Source of the DNA: Pseudomonadota bacterium
GTDB taxonomy: Bacteria; Pseudomonadota; Alphaproteobacteria; Acetobacterales; Acetobacteraceae
Length of the DNA: 7,499 nt
Assembly (NCBI GenBank): GCA_021798375.1
Contig: JAJZHU010000116.1
Span: forward strand, 1 to 7,499
Direction of reading: 5' to 3'
The notes below the pieces were generated by a model that was not told the origin of the DNA, searched no databases, and saw nothing but the letters and a program-made list of their open reading frames with translations. Positions 1-5,546 of this stretch are shown here, piece after piece (the stretch's first letter is position 1; each line of letters opens with the position of its first letter). The position numbers and the translations under genes were made by a program.

Positions 1-91
1 CGGAAGCAAAAATTCCCTGGCCGCGACGGTTGCCGCGTTGGGTCACATGGTGACGGAGGCCGGGAACAACCAGACGTGCGATGCGAGCCAT
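1..91 (-). CDS. IS200-like / REP-associated tyrosine transposase, N-terminus (partial)
   Basis: Seen: an open frame runs leftward from the ATG at 91-89 to the window edge. It begins MARIARLVVPGLRHHVTQRG and continues NRRGQGIFAS. Known: the signature PG-x-x-HHVTQRGNRR opens the REP-associated tyrosine transposases (RAYT, Y1_Tnp-like fold), single-strand DNA transposases of the IS200/IS605 superfamily that are often domesticated in chromosomes. Only 30 codons are visible, so the HUH metal site and catalytic tyrosine lie outside the window and activity cannot be judged. No convincing Shine-Dalgarno sequence precedes the ATG. It follows the AsmA-family gene on the same strand after 69 bp. The family call is fairly secure from the motif; whether the gene is intact is unknown. 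Confidence 0.72.
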   Translation of the reverse strand, partial: MARIARLVVPGLRHHVTQRGNRRGQGIFAS

Positions 92-127
92 GAGTCAAAC
101 CGACACGGGATCGGAGATAAGTAAACG

Positions 128-147
128 TCACCGTAACTCACCGTAAC
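128..147. repeat. 10-bp tandem direct repeat, two copies
   Basis: The unit TCACCGTAAC occurs twice head-to-tail at 128-137 and 138-147, between the AsmA-family stop codon and the transposase start. Two copies at this length could be a short duplication or a pair of protein-binding half sites upstream of the transposase. No terminator-like hairpin with a T run was seen between the two genes. Confidence 0.5.
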
Positions 148-160
148 TCGTTGACAGGCG

Positions 161-2164
161 TCATTTCGTGGTGCGTGGACGCTCGTGTTCAAGCGACAAT
201 AAGGCATCGGAGCAGGCATTTTTATCGCCAAGCCCCAATCTGATGGTCGGTAATAAAGCCAGCAGTGGGAACAAAAGGCCCAACCCCACTGCGCTGCCGG
301 CGCGCAACGCCAACGGCCCCGCCGCCGGCGCCATGCTTGGGTGCTTCAGTGTACCGCCAATATCGATCGGCGAAGACAACGAGCCAATGGAAAAATGCAA
401 GGCCTGCGTGCGAATCTCCATGTTCAGGGTCTCATCGGCCAAATTCGCCGTCCCGGAGCCCAAAATATTCGCATCAGACGTTGCCACCAGCAACTCGTCG
501 GTCTTCAACTGCCCGTTGGTCAGGGTGAAGCCCGAGACCACACATTGTATTTTTGTCTTGTTGGGAATGCCTAACGCCGACAGCATCGCATCTCCCATCT
601 GCAGGCCGACTAAATCGACCAGCAACGCGCTCACGTGGCCACCTTGATTCATAAAGAGGTTCAGATGGCCATTGCCGTGCCCCAGCATCTGCGCAATGGA
701 ATTTCCCGTCGCTGTCAGGTGCGCCGTGCCGCCCACCACACCGTCACCCGCAAAGGTGTGGGTCGCGGCCATTACACGAGCCAGTGGAATCTTCCGGAAA
801 TCTACATCCGCCTGCGTGTGCAACACCCCGTCCACCGGCTCGAGATCGATATTGCTGGCAATGGTTCCAGAGCCCACCGCGAAATTCAACGGATGCAGCG
901 TAATCCTGCCATTTTCAACTGAAAGATTCGCTACCACGTTATCCATGGGCACATTTTTATTGATGATTTTGGTGCCCTTGTAAGTCAGCTTGATATTCGC
1001 GGCATTGATCTTCGGCAGATTTATCGGGGTGTTCGGCAGTAATTTAGGATTGGCATTTGCACGTGCCTCCGCGGCTCGTGTTGCTGCATCCTCGCCGGGC
1101 GTGTTCGTTGTGCCAGGCTCCGCACCAAGGAACCCGGCTAGATCAGTGAGATCGACACGCCGTGACGCCAGATTTGCCGTAATCAGCCTGCGGCTGCCGT
1201 TTGCCGGCATGGTCTCTGAAATCGTCCCCTCCAGGTCGCTGGAGCCGACACGCCCCTCAAAATCTTCAAACTGGAAGCTGTTCTTGCTGTAGTTAAGCCG
1301 GCCAGTGATGGCATACGGCGGCGTTGCCGGAATCGGCACGCCTGTCAGTTGGTATAAATTCGACATACTCTGGCCGGAGAAAGATAATTTCAAATCGGCA
1401 CCGCCGAAATTTAAGGGATTGGTGGTTGTCCCAACAAGACTGGCAATCGTTGTGCCATTTTGGATGTGCAAATTAATTGGGTATGGGTTTGAAGGGTCGC
1501 GGAGTGAAAGCAAGCTGCCGCCGATAAATTGCCCGGTGATCGGCTGACCGCCATAGGTGCCGTGCGCGGTCGTAATAATTTCATTTTTATCAGGTGCAGC
1601 AGATGAATTTTGTGTTGCGACCGTCATGGAAAAATTCGTCTTCAGTTTCGGCATTACCACCGTCGCCGTGCCATTGACGATGATCAGATTGCCAATTTTT
1701 ACGGGATGTCCCGTTGAACTGCCGTTGCTTGCAATATGCAGCGTGTAATTAGTTTCGCCATCAGGAAGCTGGCGTAACGAAGCGGAAGGCTGGTCGATTT
1801 CAATCAGTGGCAACACGACCAACCCATGCCGGATGTAGGTCATGACATCGGCATCGACGATCAGCCGGTCGATGGTGCCAAACGGTTTTGTCGCGGTGAA
1901 GCCGGCAGGGTTGGCGATGGTGACCTCTTCGGCGACAATCTCGGTGATGCGGCCGAACCGCACCTGTAGATGCCGGATTGTCACTTGGCGGCCGATCGCC
2001 GCCGAAGCCCGGGCTTCAACAATGGGGATGAACCAATCCCAGCGCCAGGTTAAAATCAGCACCACGAGCAAAAACAGCGTCCCGAGCAAAAATAGCACGT
2101 ACGCAATCGCCTGCGCCGTGGCGCGGTCTCGCCGTTTGGGTGGTGCTTCGGAGCCCGTCGACAT
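161..2164 (-). CDS. AsmA-family protein
   Basis: This is a 667-residue member of the AsmA family, large envelope proteins anchored in the inner membrane. Relatives influence outer-membrane assembly and are proposed to carry phospholipid through a grooved beta-sheet body. Seen: a short basic cytoplasmic tail (residues 1-19), one membrane helix at about 20-42 (AIAYVLFLLGTLFLLVVLIL), then the family N-terminal pattern with GRQVTIRHLQVRFG and an 'IANPAGF' turn. A long beta-rich body follows. The C-terminus carries a GDKNACSDALL stretch resembling the 'kdadC' end of AsmA C-terminal domains. Length and both ends look complete. The ATG at 2164 is preceded by AAAGG (2171-2175) with 6-nt spacing. A small ORF ends 9 nt upstream and may be coupled. 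Substrate and exact paralogue are not assignable. Confidence 0.88.
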   Translation of the reverse strand: MSTGSEAPPKRRDRATAQAIAYVLFLLGTLFLLVVLILTWRWDWFIPIVEARASAAIGRQVTIRHLQVRFGRITEIVAEEVTIANPAGFTATKPFGTIDRLIVDADVMTYIRHGLVVLPLIEIDQPSASLRQLPDGETNYTLHIASNGSSTGHPVKIGNLIIVNGTATVVMPKLKTNFSMTVATQNSSAAPDKNEIITTAHGTYGGQPITGQFIGGSLLSLRDPSNPYPINLHIQNGTTIASLVGTTTNPLNFGGADLKLSFSGQSMSNLYQLTGVPIPATPPYAITGRLNYSKNSFQFEDFEGRVGSSDLEGTISETMPANGSRRLITANLASRRVDLTDLAGFLGAEPGTTNTPGEDAATRAAEARANANPKLLPNTPINLPKINAANIKLTYKGTKIINKNVPMDNVVANLSVENGRITLHPLNFAVGSGTIASNIDLEPVDGVLHTQADVDFRKIPLARVMAATHTFAGDGVVGGTAHLTATGNSIAQMLGHGNGHLNLFMNQGGHVSALLVDLVGLQMGDAMLSALGIPNKTKIQCVVSGFTLTNGQLKTDELLVATSDANILGSGTANLADETLNMEIRTQALHFSIGSLSSPIDIGGTLKHPSMAPAAGPLALRAGSAVGLGLLFPLLALLPTIRLGLGDKNACSDALLSLEHERPRTTK

Positions 2165-2170
2165 GCCAAG

Positions 2171-2175
2171 CCTTT
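2171..2175 (-). promoter_or_regulatory. Ribosome binding site of the AsmA-family gene, overlapping the preceding stop codon
   Basis: AAAGG on the minus strand lies 6 nt before the ATG at 2164. It shares bases with the TAA (2176-2174) of the 56-codon ORF, so ribosomes finishing that ORF would cover this site. It fixes the AsmA-family start and suggests coupling. Confidence 0.5.
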
Positions 2176-2344
2176 ACGTCGTTATTGAGCCTAGCCAATT
2201 GGGCATAATAGCGCCGGCATAACAATCAAAACCACCGCAATCTGTCCGAGTTTTAACCGACATTCCTCGGATGAGCAGGCAACCCACCCCTCTTGGTAAA
2301 GAAATGGATGCTTTTTGAGTTGGGGGGAACGGCGAGTCTGTCAT
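2174..2344 (-). CDS. Candidate 56-residue small protein or leader ORF upstream of the AsmA-family gene
   Basis: Seen: ATG at 2344-2342 and TAA at 2176-2174, encoding a peptide that begins MTDSPFPPTQKASISLPRGV and ends PNWLGSITT. A near-consensus ribosome binding site, GGAAGGA at 2351-2357, sits 6 nt before the ATG and is stronger than that of the following gene. The stop is 9 nt before the AsmA-family start and overlaps the AAAGG used there, an arrangement that allows translational coupling. The product has two or three cysteines, no clear membrane helix and no motif I recognise. It could be a real small protein, a leader ORF that adjusts expression of the downstream gene, or a chance frame behind a purine-rich stretch. 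Evidence rests on the ribosome binding site and spacing only. Confidence 0.42.
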   Translation of the reverse strand: MTDSPFPPTQKASISLPRGVGCLLIRGMSVKTRTDCGGFDCYAGAIMPNWLGSITT

Positions 2345-2719
2345 TTTCAGTCCTTCCGGTGGTTGTCCCCAAGCCTTTTGTTGCCGTTCTAGGGGGCAAA
2401 CTGGGTTTCAGTGTAGCGGGACAATCTGGATGAGAAGCGTGTTGCCTCACTCGAAACGGGTTTTGTTGGGCTTCGGAATGGCGGCGGCCGTCCCCCCCCC
2501 GCCGAAATCCCCACGGCGAATGGTCGCGATGGGGGCGATCGTGCTGAATCGGGGGCGTGTGGCGATGATATATGCTTGGTAAATCGCCCGTATTAACCTT
2601 GATTTTGCCCCATAGTTCCTAATCATGGCGATTGGATCATCCAACTGCGAATCTGGGGGCTATGGGTTCATGGTCCCTTCGGATGCGCCACTTAACTTCA
2701 TGAAATCGTATGGCTTTAT

Positions 2720-2742
2720 CGGACCGTTAGCGCAACGGTCCG
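2720..2742. repeat. Perfect 9-bp inverted repeat (hairpin)
   Basis: The arms CGGACCGTT (2720-2728) and AACGGTCCG (2734-2742) are exact reverse complements around the loop AGCGC. No T run follows on either strand, so an intrinsic terminator is unlikely. It could be an operator, a REP-like palindrome or part of a structured transcript. No second copy was seen in the window. Confidence 0.6.
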
Positions 2743-2804
2743 GCGGCGGATTTTGCCTGCCCCACGCCATTGCCCCAAACGCCGCTTTTCGTCGCAAACG
2801 GCCC

Positions 2805-2876
2805 CCCGCGCTGCTGCCTCAGCCCGCGCTGCTGCCTCAGCCCGCGCTGCTGCCTCAGCCCGCGCTGCTGCCTCAG
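2805..2876. repeat. 18-bp tandem repeat, four perfect copies, intergenic
   Basis: The unit CCCGCGCTGCTGCCTCAG is repeated at 2805-2822, 2823-2840, 2841-2858 and 2859-2876 with no mismatches. The unit length is a multiple of three, so it reads as PALLPQ on the plus strand and AEAAAR on the minus strand, but neither surrounding frame has a believable start. Perfect identity suggests recent expansion by slippage. It ends 89 bp before the small lipoprotein start and about 60 bp before its -10 box. Confidence 0.92.
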
Positions 2877-2913
2877 AACGTACTGGATTATTTGTCTTTA
2901 TCAGAAAACACAC

Positions 2914-2944
2914 TTAGCTTTTAACATACAATCTAGAGTATAAT
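2914..2944 (+). promoter_or_regulatory. Putative sigma-70 promoter of the small lipoprotein gene
   Basis: A perfect -10 box TATAAT lies at 2939-2944 in an AT-rich stretch. The best -35 is weak: TTAGCT at 2914-2919, with a 19-bp spacer. Transcription would start near 2951, giving a leader of about 15 nt that still contains the GAGGAG ribosome binding site (2953-2958). Confidence 0.5.
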
Positions 2945-2965
2945 TATTTTTTGAGGAGAACGAAA

Positions 2966-3085
2966 ATGTCGATTGAAGCAAAACATAGTCATTCGTGGGC
3001 TCGCTTGGTGCGCATGGTAGCGGCATTGGCTATCGCCGGCCTTGTCTGTGCATGCAGTGCGGGCGGCCATATGTCCGTCAACTAA
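2966..3085 (+). CDS. Putative minimal lipoprotein (39 residues)
   Basis: Seen: ATG at 2966, TAA at 3083-3085, and a strong Shine-Dalgarno GAGGAG (2953-2958) 7 nt upstream. A perfect -10 box sits further upstream. The peptide starts MSIEAKHSHSWARLVRMV, has a basic region, then a hydrophobic run (MVAALAIAGLV), then VCAC-SAGG and stops. This matches a lipoprotein signal peptide with a slightly non-standard lipobox (V-C-A-C, cysteine 30). If processed there, the mature lipopeptide is only ten residues, CSAGGHMSVN. Tiny lipoproteins such as entericidins are known, but there is no clear sequence match. It could also be the front of a longer gene cut short next to the glycosyltransferase relic: the two stop-codon ends overlap by 8 nt. 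Existence is fairly well supported by the initiation signals; function is unknown. Confidence 0.6.
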   Translation: MSIEAKHSHSWARLVRMVAALAIAGLVCACSAGGHMSVN

Positions 3086-3443
3086 CTTGACCGCGCACGG
3101 CGTTGGCAGTGGTCGCAAGTGCCGATTCATCCCTCGGGGCAAGCGCTGTTCTTGCCAGTAATGCATTTGCCGCTTCGACCACGCGTTCGACGCTTAGGCT
3201 CTTCATAAGGCTTGGGTCGTTTGTGCCGTCGGGCGGCAGGGCGAGGAGTTCCTCGCGGCTTTTGGGCGTGCAAATGGTGATGCAGGGTTCGCCCCACGGG
3301 CCATAAATATGCGGTTCGCCCGGGCCGAACATGCCAATCGTTGGCGTGCCGAGAGCGGCCGATACATGCATCAACCCCGAATCGTTGCCCAATTCCTGTT
3401 GTCGCGGGCTTTGCTGACGGTTCCCGGTGGTTCTTGGACGCAT
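3078..3443 (-). pseudogene. Glycosyltransferase family 9 (heptosyltransferase-like), N-terminally truncated relic
   Basis: Family-9 glycosyltransferases add sugars, often heptoses, to the lipopolysaccharide core from nucleotide-sugar donors. Seen: the C-terminal half signature GNDSGLMHVSAALGTPTIG followed by MFGPGEPHIYGPWG, the conserved donor-binding region of this family, and a helical tail containing SLSVERVVEAANALLA. Full members have about 300-350 residues; roughly 110 recognisable residues remain. Upstream of the GNDSG motif (before about 3395) family similarity stops, and the frame becomes Arg/Gln-rich (RQQSPRQQEL) and closes at a TGA near 3508. Only 240 bp separate the fragment from the DUF1993 stop, too little for the missing N-terminal domain. 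An in-frame ATG at 3443 exists, but a folded enzyme is not expected. Its stop overlaps the convergent small lipoprotein gene by 8 nt. Confidence 0.75.
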
Positions 3444-3475
3444 TTTAATCCGTCGGCGGAACCGGTGGCTGGACT

Positions 3476-3625
3476 TTATGTGCGTAGTGTTTGCAACAGG
3501 TTCTGATAGAGTTCAATCCATTGTCGTGTCACCGCCGCACCCGCCATGCCCGAGACCGCGGGTCTGCCGTTCAATTTTCCAGCCACGGACGCAAGAAAAT
3601 CACGGCGCCTTTGATGGCGGACGGA
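3476..3625 (-). pseudogene. Possible C-terminal relic of an unidentified gene
   Basis: Seen: a minus-strand frame open from the TGA at 3628-3626 to TAA at 3478-3476 ends with GAAVTRQWIELYQNLLQTLR. The end has the look of a natural helical C-terminus, like those that close many glycosyltransferases, and it lies just upstream of the family-9 relic. There is no plausible start codon and no diagnostic motif, and the neighbouring frames contain stops. I infer a leftover from the same decayed sugar-transfer region. It could also be chance coding-like sequence. Confidence 0.25.
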
Positions 3626-3684
3626 TCACATCCGACGCTGGCAGGGTCGCCATTGCCGCCGTGACCGTCCCCCATCCGCGGCGC

Positions 3685-4191
3685 CTACGGCGCGCCGAGA
3701 TAATCCCGCTTGCCAAGCGCCACGCCATTGTGGCGGAGGATGTCATAGGCGGTGGTGGTGTGGAAATATAAATTCGGCAGCACGGCTTTCGTCATATATT
3801 CCGCGCCGTTCATGCGGATTTCGCCATGCGGCGTATTCAGCACGACTTCGCGGTCCTCGGCGCCGTCGAAAGCCTTGGGATCGATGGCTTGCAGATAGGC
3901 GATGGTCTGTTTGATGCGTTCCTGCAACGCGGGGAAGGTGGTTTCGGTATCGGGGTACTTCGGAACTTCCAGACCGGCCAGACGCGCGCCGCAGCCTTTG
4001 GCGGTGTCGCTTACGATCTGAACCTGACGGGTGAGGGCGAACATGTCGGGTGCGAGGCGGGCGCTCAGGAATACGGCGGGGTCGATCTTGCGGGCTTCGG
4101 CGTCGTTGTCGGCTTTTTCAAGAATGAAGGAAAGCCGCGAGAGCGCGTGAATGCAGGGCGGGATCGCGGCCTGGTAGATAGTGAATGACAT
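3685..4191 (-). CDS. DUF1993 family protein
   Basis: This 168-residue protein belongs to the DUF1993 family, which has no established function; from memory it is related to the DinB-like four-helix fold, and that link is not shown here. Seen: the typical opening MSFTIYQAAIPPCIHALSRL, then KIDPAVFLSARLAPDMF, LTRQVQIVSDTAKGCGARLA, and the characteristic end FHTTTAYDILRHNGV-x-LGKRDYLG. Several histidines (HGE, FHTTTAY, RHNGV) could bind metal, as in DinB-like proteins, but this is inference. Length matches the family. The frame is open further upstream, but the ATG at 4191 is chosen: it starts the family consensus and has GAGGAA (4196-4201) just ahead. The gene looks intact, unlike its minus-strand neighbours. 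A relic frame ends 14 nt upstream, suggesting former operon membership. Confidence 0.9.
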   Translation of the reverse strand: MSFTIYQAAIPPCIHALSRLSFILEKADNDAEARKIDPAVFLSARLAPDMFALTRQVQIVSDTAKGCGARLAGLEVPKYPDTETTFPALQERIKQTIAYLQAIDPKAFDGAEDREVVLNTPHGEIRMNGAEYMTKAVLPNLYFHTTTAYDILRHNGVALGKRDYLGAP

Positions 4192-4205
4192 GGGGTTCCT
4201 CATGA

Positions 4206-4412
4206 TTATGACAGATCGCGGCAAAATTCCCGCGCGATGCTGTAGGTGGCGACGGCGGCGGGGTTTGCAAGCCGCTGCGTGACCTTTTGGCTGCTTCGTC
4301 ACGGCTCTGGTGGCGCGTGCCGGATTGGCGATGAAGCCGGGGATATCGCCCGGGCCGTTTTTCCCAGGTTTATCGCCGAAGCGGATCGCCGCACGGCATC
4401 ACGGCGATTCAT
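4206..4412 (-). pseudogene. Possible relic: 69-codon frame with one internal TGA, upstream of DUF1993
   Basis: Seen: one minus-strand frame starts at an ATG (4412), begins MNRRDAVRRSASAINLGKTA, meets TGA at 4301-4299, then stays open as SQKVTQRLANPAAVATYSIA-REFCRDLS to TAA at 4208-4206. That stop lies 14 nt before the DUF1993 start, ordinary operon spacing. The tail resembles the end of a helical domain, possibly a regulator such as LysR, but there is no decisive motif. No ribosome binding site precedes the ATG. The plus strand over the same bases is also open, so coding direction is uncertain. Most likely a decayed gene end. Confidence 0.25.
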
Positions 4413-4426
4413 AAAATTTTGGCATG

Positions 4427-4449
4427 TATATTGCGTTGGGATGCAATAT
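4427..4449. promoter_or_regulatory. Inverted repeat overlapping a candidate -10 box ahead of the barrel gene
   Basis: The arms ATATTGC (4428-4434) and GCAATAT (4443-4449) are perfect reverse complements with 8 nt between them. A candidate -10 box TATATT (4427-4432) overlaps the left arm, and no strong -35 is visible. The size and placement fit an operator for a dimeric regulator controlling the barrel gene at 4525. Confidence 0.4.
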
Positions 4450-4492
4450 GAGGGTCTATCTCATAACGTCTGTCGGGTTTGCGACCATTTGC

Positions 4493-4504
4493 CCCCGCGC
4501 GGGG
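4493..4504. repeat. Perfect 12-bp GC palindrome just before the barrel gene's ribosome binding site
   Basis: CCCCGCGCGGGG at 4493-4504 is fully self-complementary. It ends 6 nt before GAAAGGA (4511-4517), which serves the ATG at 4525. In RNA it could form a short, very stable hairpin that insulates or tunes the ribosome binding site. Confidence 0.55.
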
Positions 4505-4524
4505 TGTGTTGAAAGGAAAATAAA

Positions 4525-5400
4525 ATGACCCAAGTTGTTGGCACCAAAGTAAAAATAATCGCGTTTGCCTTGCTTGCGACCGTCGCCGTGCCCGCCCGCG
4601 CCGAGGATTCGGGGTCCAGTTTCATCGATGATTGGCTCAATGTCGCCAATCAAGCGCAAGCCGAACAGCCGCATTGGATGACCCCGCTGGTCACCGTGAC
4701 CCCCCGGCTGGAACAAGAGGTGCGGGTTGATTTCGATTTCGCGCGCCTTCCCGGCAGCAAGGGGACGCTGGATAATTACGGCGGCGGCAAAGGGGTGGAG
4801 ATCATCCCCAGCGAAAATACCGAGTTGATCATCGGGATGCCGCCCTATCAGGTGCTGCAACCCGAAGGTGGCAAGCCTGCCAAGGCCGGTTGGGGGGATT
4901 GGCCCAGCTTTCTGGCCAAATATCGTTTTCTCAGCCACAACGAACAGCATGGCAACGACATCGTCACCGGCTTTTTCCAGATGCTCACCCCCGTTGGCGC
5001 GCAGGCGTTCACCAATCATTTTTATGTGATGCAGCCCACCATCGCCGGTGGCAAAGGCTGGGGACGGTTTGATATTCAGGCCACCTTGGGCGAACAATTC
5101 CCGGTGGAGGGCGACGCCGTCGATCGGCGGCATTTCGGCGATCCGGTGCTGGCCAATGCGACTTTGCAATATCAAGCGGGAATTTTCTGGCCGGAATTGG
5201 AGCTGAACGATACCTATTGGCCCAATGGCGTTCACGAGGGCAAGAACCAGCTCTTGGTGACCCCCGGTGTGGTGTTGGGGCGGTTTGACGTTCACAACCG
5301 TGTGAAGCTGGTGTTTGGCATTGGCTATCAGATCGCGCTTACCCCGCAAATGCCCGCGTTTCGCAATAATATCGTGATCACCACGCGCATGGCGTTTTGA
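4525..5400 (+). CDS. Outer-membrane beta-barrel protein of unknown substrate
   Basis: This 291-residue protein has an exported signal peptide: basic start, hydrophobic core (IIAFALLATVAV) and a cleavage site at PARA|EDSG after residue 26. The mature part has alternating hydrophobic and polar strands separated by Gly/Asn/Pro turns. Examples are WMTPLVTVTPRLEQEVRVDF, TELIIGMPPYQVL, FLAKYRFLSHN and LQYQAGIFWPELELNDTYWP. It ends in the outer-membrane signature ITTRMAF with a terminal phenylalanine. I recognise this general pattern from proteins annotated only as hypothetical or 'transporter' in acidophilic and acetic-acid alphaproteobacteria; no specific substrate can be given. The start is supported by AAGGA (4513-4517) with 7-nt spacing. 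A terminator at 5521-5546 ends its transcript. It converges with the porin gene and may be controlled by the inverted repeat near 4428. Confidence 0.8.
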   Translation: MTQVVGTKVKIIAFALLATVAVPARAEDSGSSFIDDWLNVANQAQAEQPHWMTPLVTVTPRLEQEVRVDFDFARLPGSKGTLDNYGGGKGVEIIPSENTELIIGMPPYQVLQPEGGKPAKAGWGDWPSFLAKYRFLSHNEQHGNDIVTGFFQMLTPVGAQAFTNHFYVMQPTIAGGKGWGRFDIQATLGEQFPVEGDAVDRRHFGDPVLANATLQYQAGIFWPELELNDTYWPNGVHEGKNQLLVTPGVVLGRFDVHNRVKLVFGIGYQIALTPQMPAFRNNIVITTRMAF

Positions 5401-5514
5401 GCAGGGGGCAGTATTTCGGTCGGTGACGAAATTCGGTGGTGGGGGCAGCGATGTCTATGCTTCCACCGTCAATCCATGGGCCGCGCAAAATAGATAGGTC
5501 TTCTTTTTGTCAGC

Positions 5515-5546
5515 AAAAATCAGCGAAAGTTTTTTCGCTGTTTTTT
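5515..5546. terminator. Bidirectional intrinsic terminator between convergent genes
   Basis: The stem arms CAGCGAAA (5521-5528) and TTTCGCTG (5533-5540) flank the loop GTTT. Six T follow on the plus strand (5541-5546), ending the barrel transcript. On the minus strand the same stem is followed by ATTTTT (complement of 5515-5520), ending the porin transcript. The porin stop codon directly abuts the hairpin's T run at 5547-5549. Confidence 0.9.

Larger units (their letters stand above)
2345..2965. other. 621-bp region without a convincing gene
   Basis: Open frames here on either strand are short and lack ribosome binding sites. The left part (about 2345-2620) contains G/C homopolymer runs, including nine C at 2492-2500. 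The middle holds a 9-bp inverted repeat (2720-2742). The right part has four 18-bp tandem repeats (2805-2876) followed by an AT-rich promoter stretch (about 2877-2965) unlike its surroundings in composition. No transposase, tRNA or recognised small RNA was found. It may be a decayed gene, an insertion scar or a regulatory region. Confidence 0.5.

Noticed and set aside
168..647. Plus-strand frame of 159 codons antisense to the AsmA-family gene
   Set aside because: Low-complexity shadow with no ribosome binding site and no motif.
2166..2378. 10-bp direct repeat AAAGGCTTGG (minus strand) at 2166-2175 and 2369-2378
   Set aside because: Only ten bases, far apart and without further extension; chance or a trivial shared purine-rich motif is likely.
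2492..2500. Phase-variable poly-C tract
   Set aside because: Nine C residues, but no supported reading frame or promoter that they would switch.
2447..2644. Minus-strand 65-codon frame
   Set aside because: No ribosome binding site, low-complexity Gly run over the C tract, no recognisable motif.
2720..2742. Intrinsic terminator
   Set aside because: Strong stem, but no T run on either side.
2805..2876. CRISPR array
   Set aside because: The repeats are directly adjacent with no spacers and only 18 bp long, so this is a plain tandem repeat.
2716..2913. Minus-strand 65-codon frame containing AEAAAR repeats
   Set aside because: It depends on a GTG start with no ribosome binding site. The helical repeat is attractive but unsupported as a gene.
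2625..2924. Plus-strand 99-codon frame containing four PALLPQ repeats
   Set aside because: No ribosome binding site before the ATG. The frame stays open largely because of the repeat array, and no homology is apparent.
4205..4210. CATAAT as -10 box for the DUF1993 gene
   Set aside because: Transcription would start inside or after the ribosome binding site at 4196-4201, leaving no usable leader.
4456..5349. Minus-strand 297-codon open frame
   Set aside because: It is the antisense shadow of the barrel gene, which has a signal peptide, ribosome binding site and terminal phenylalanine. The shadow has no family-like motif.
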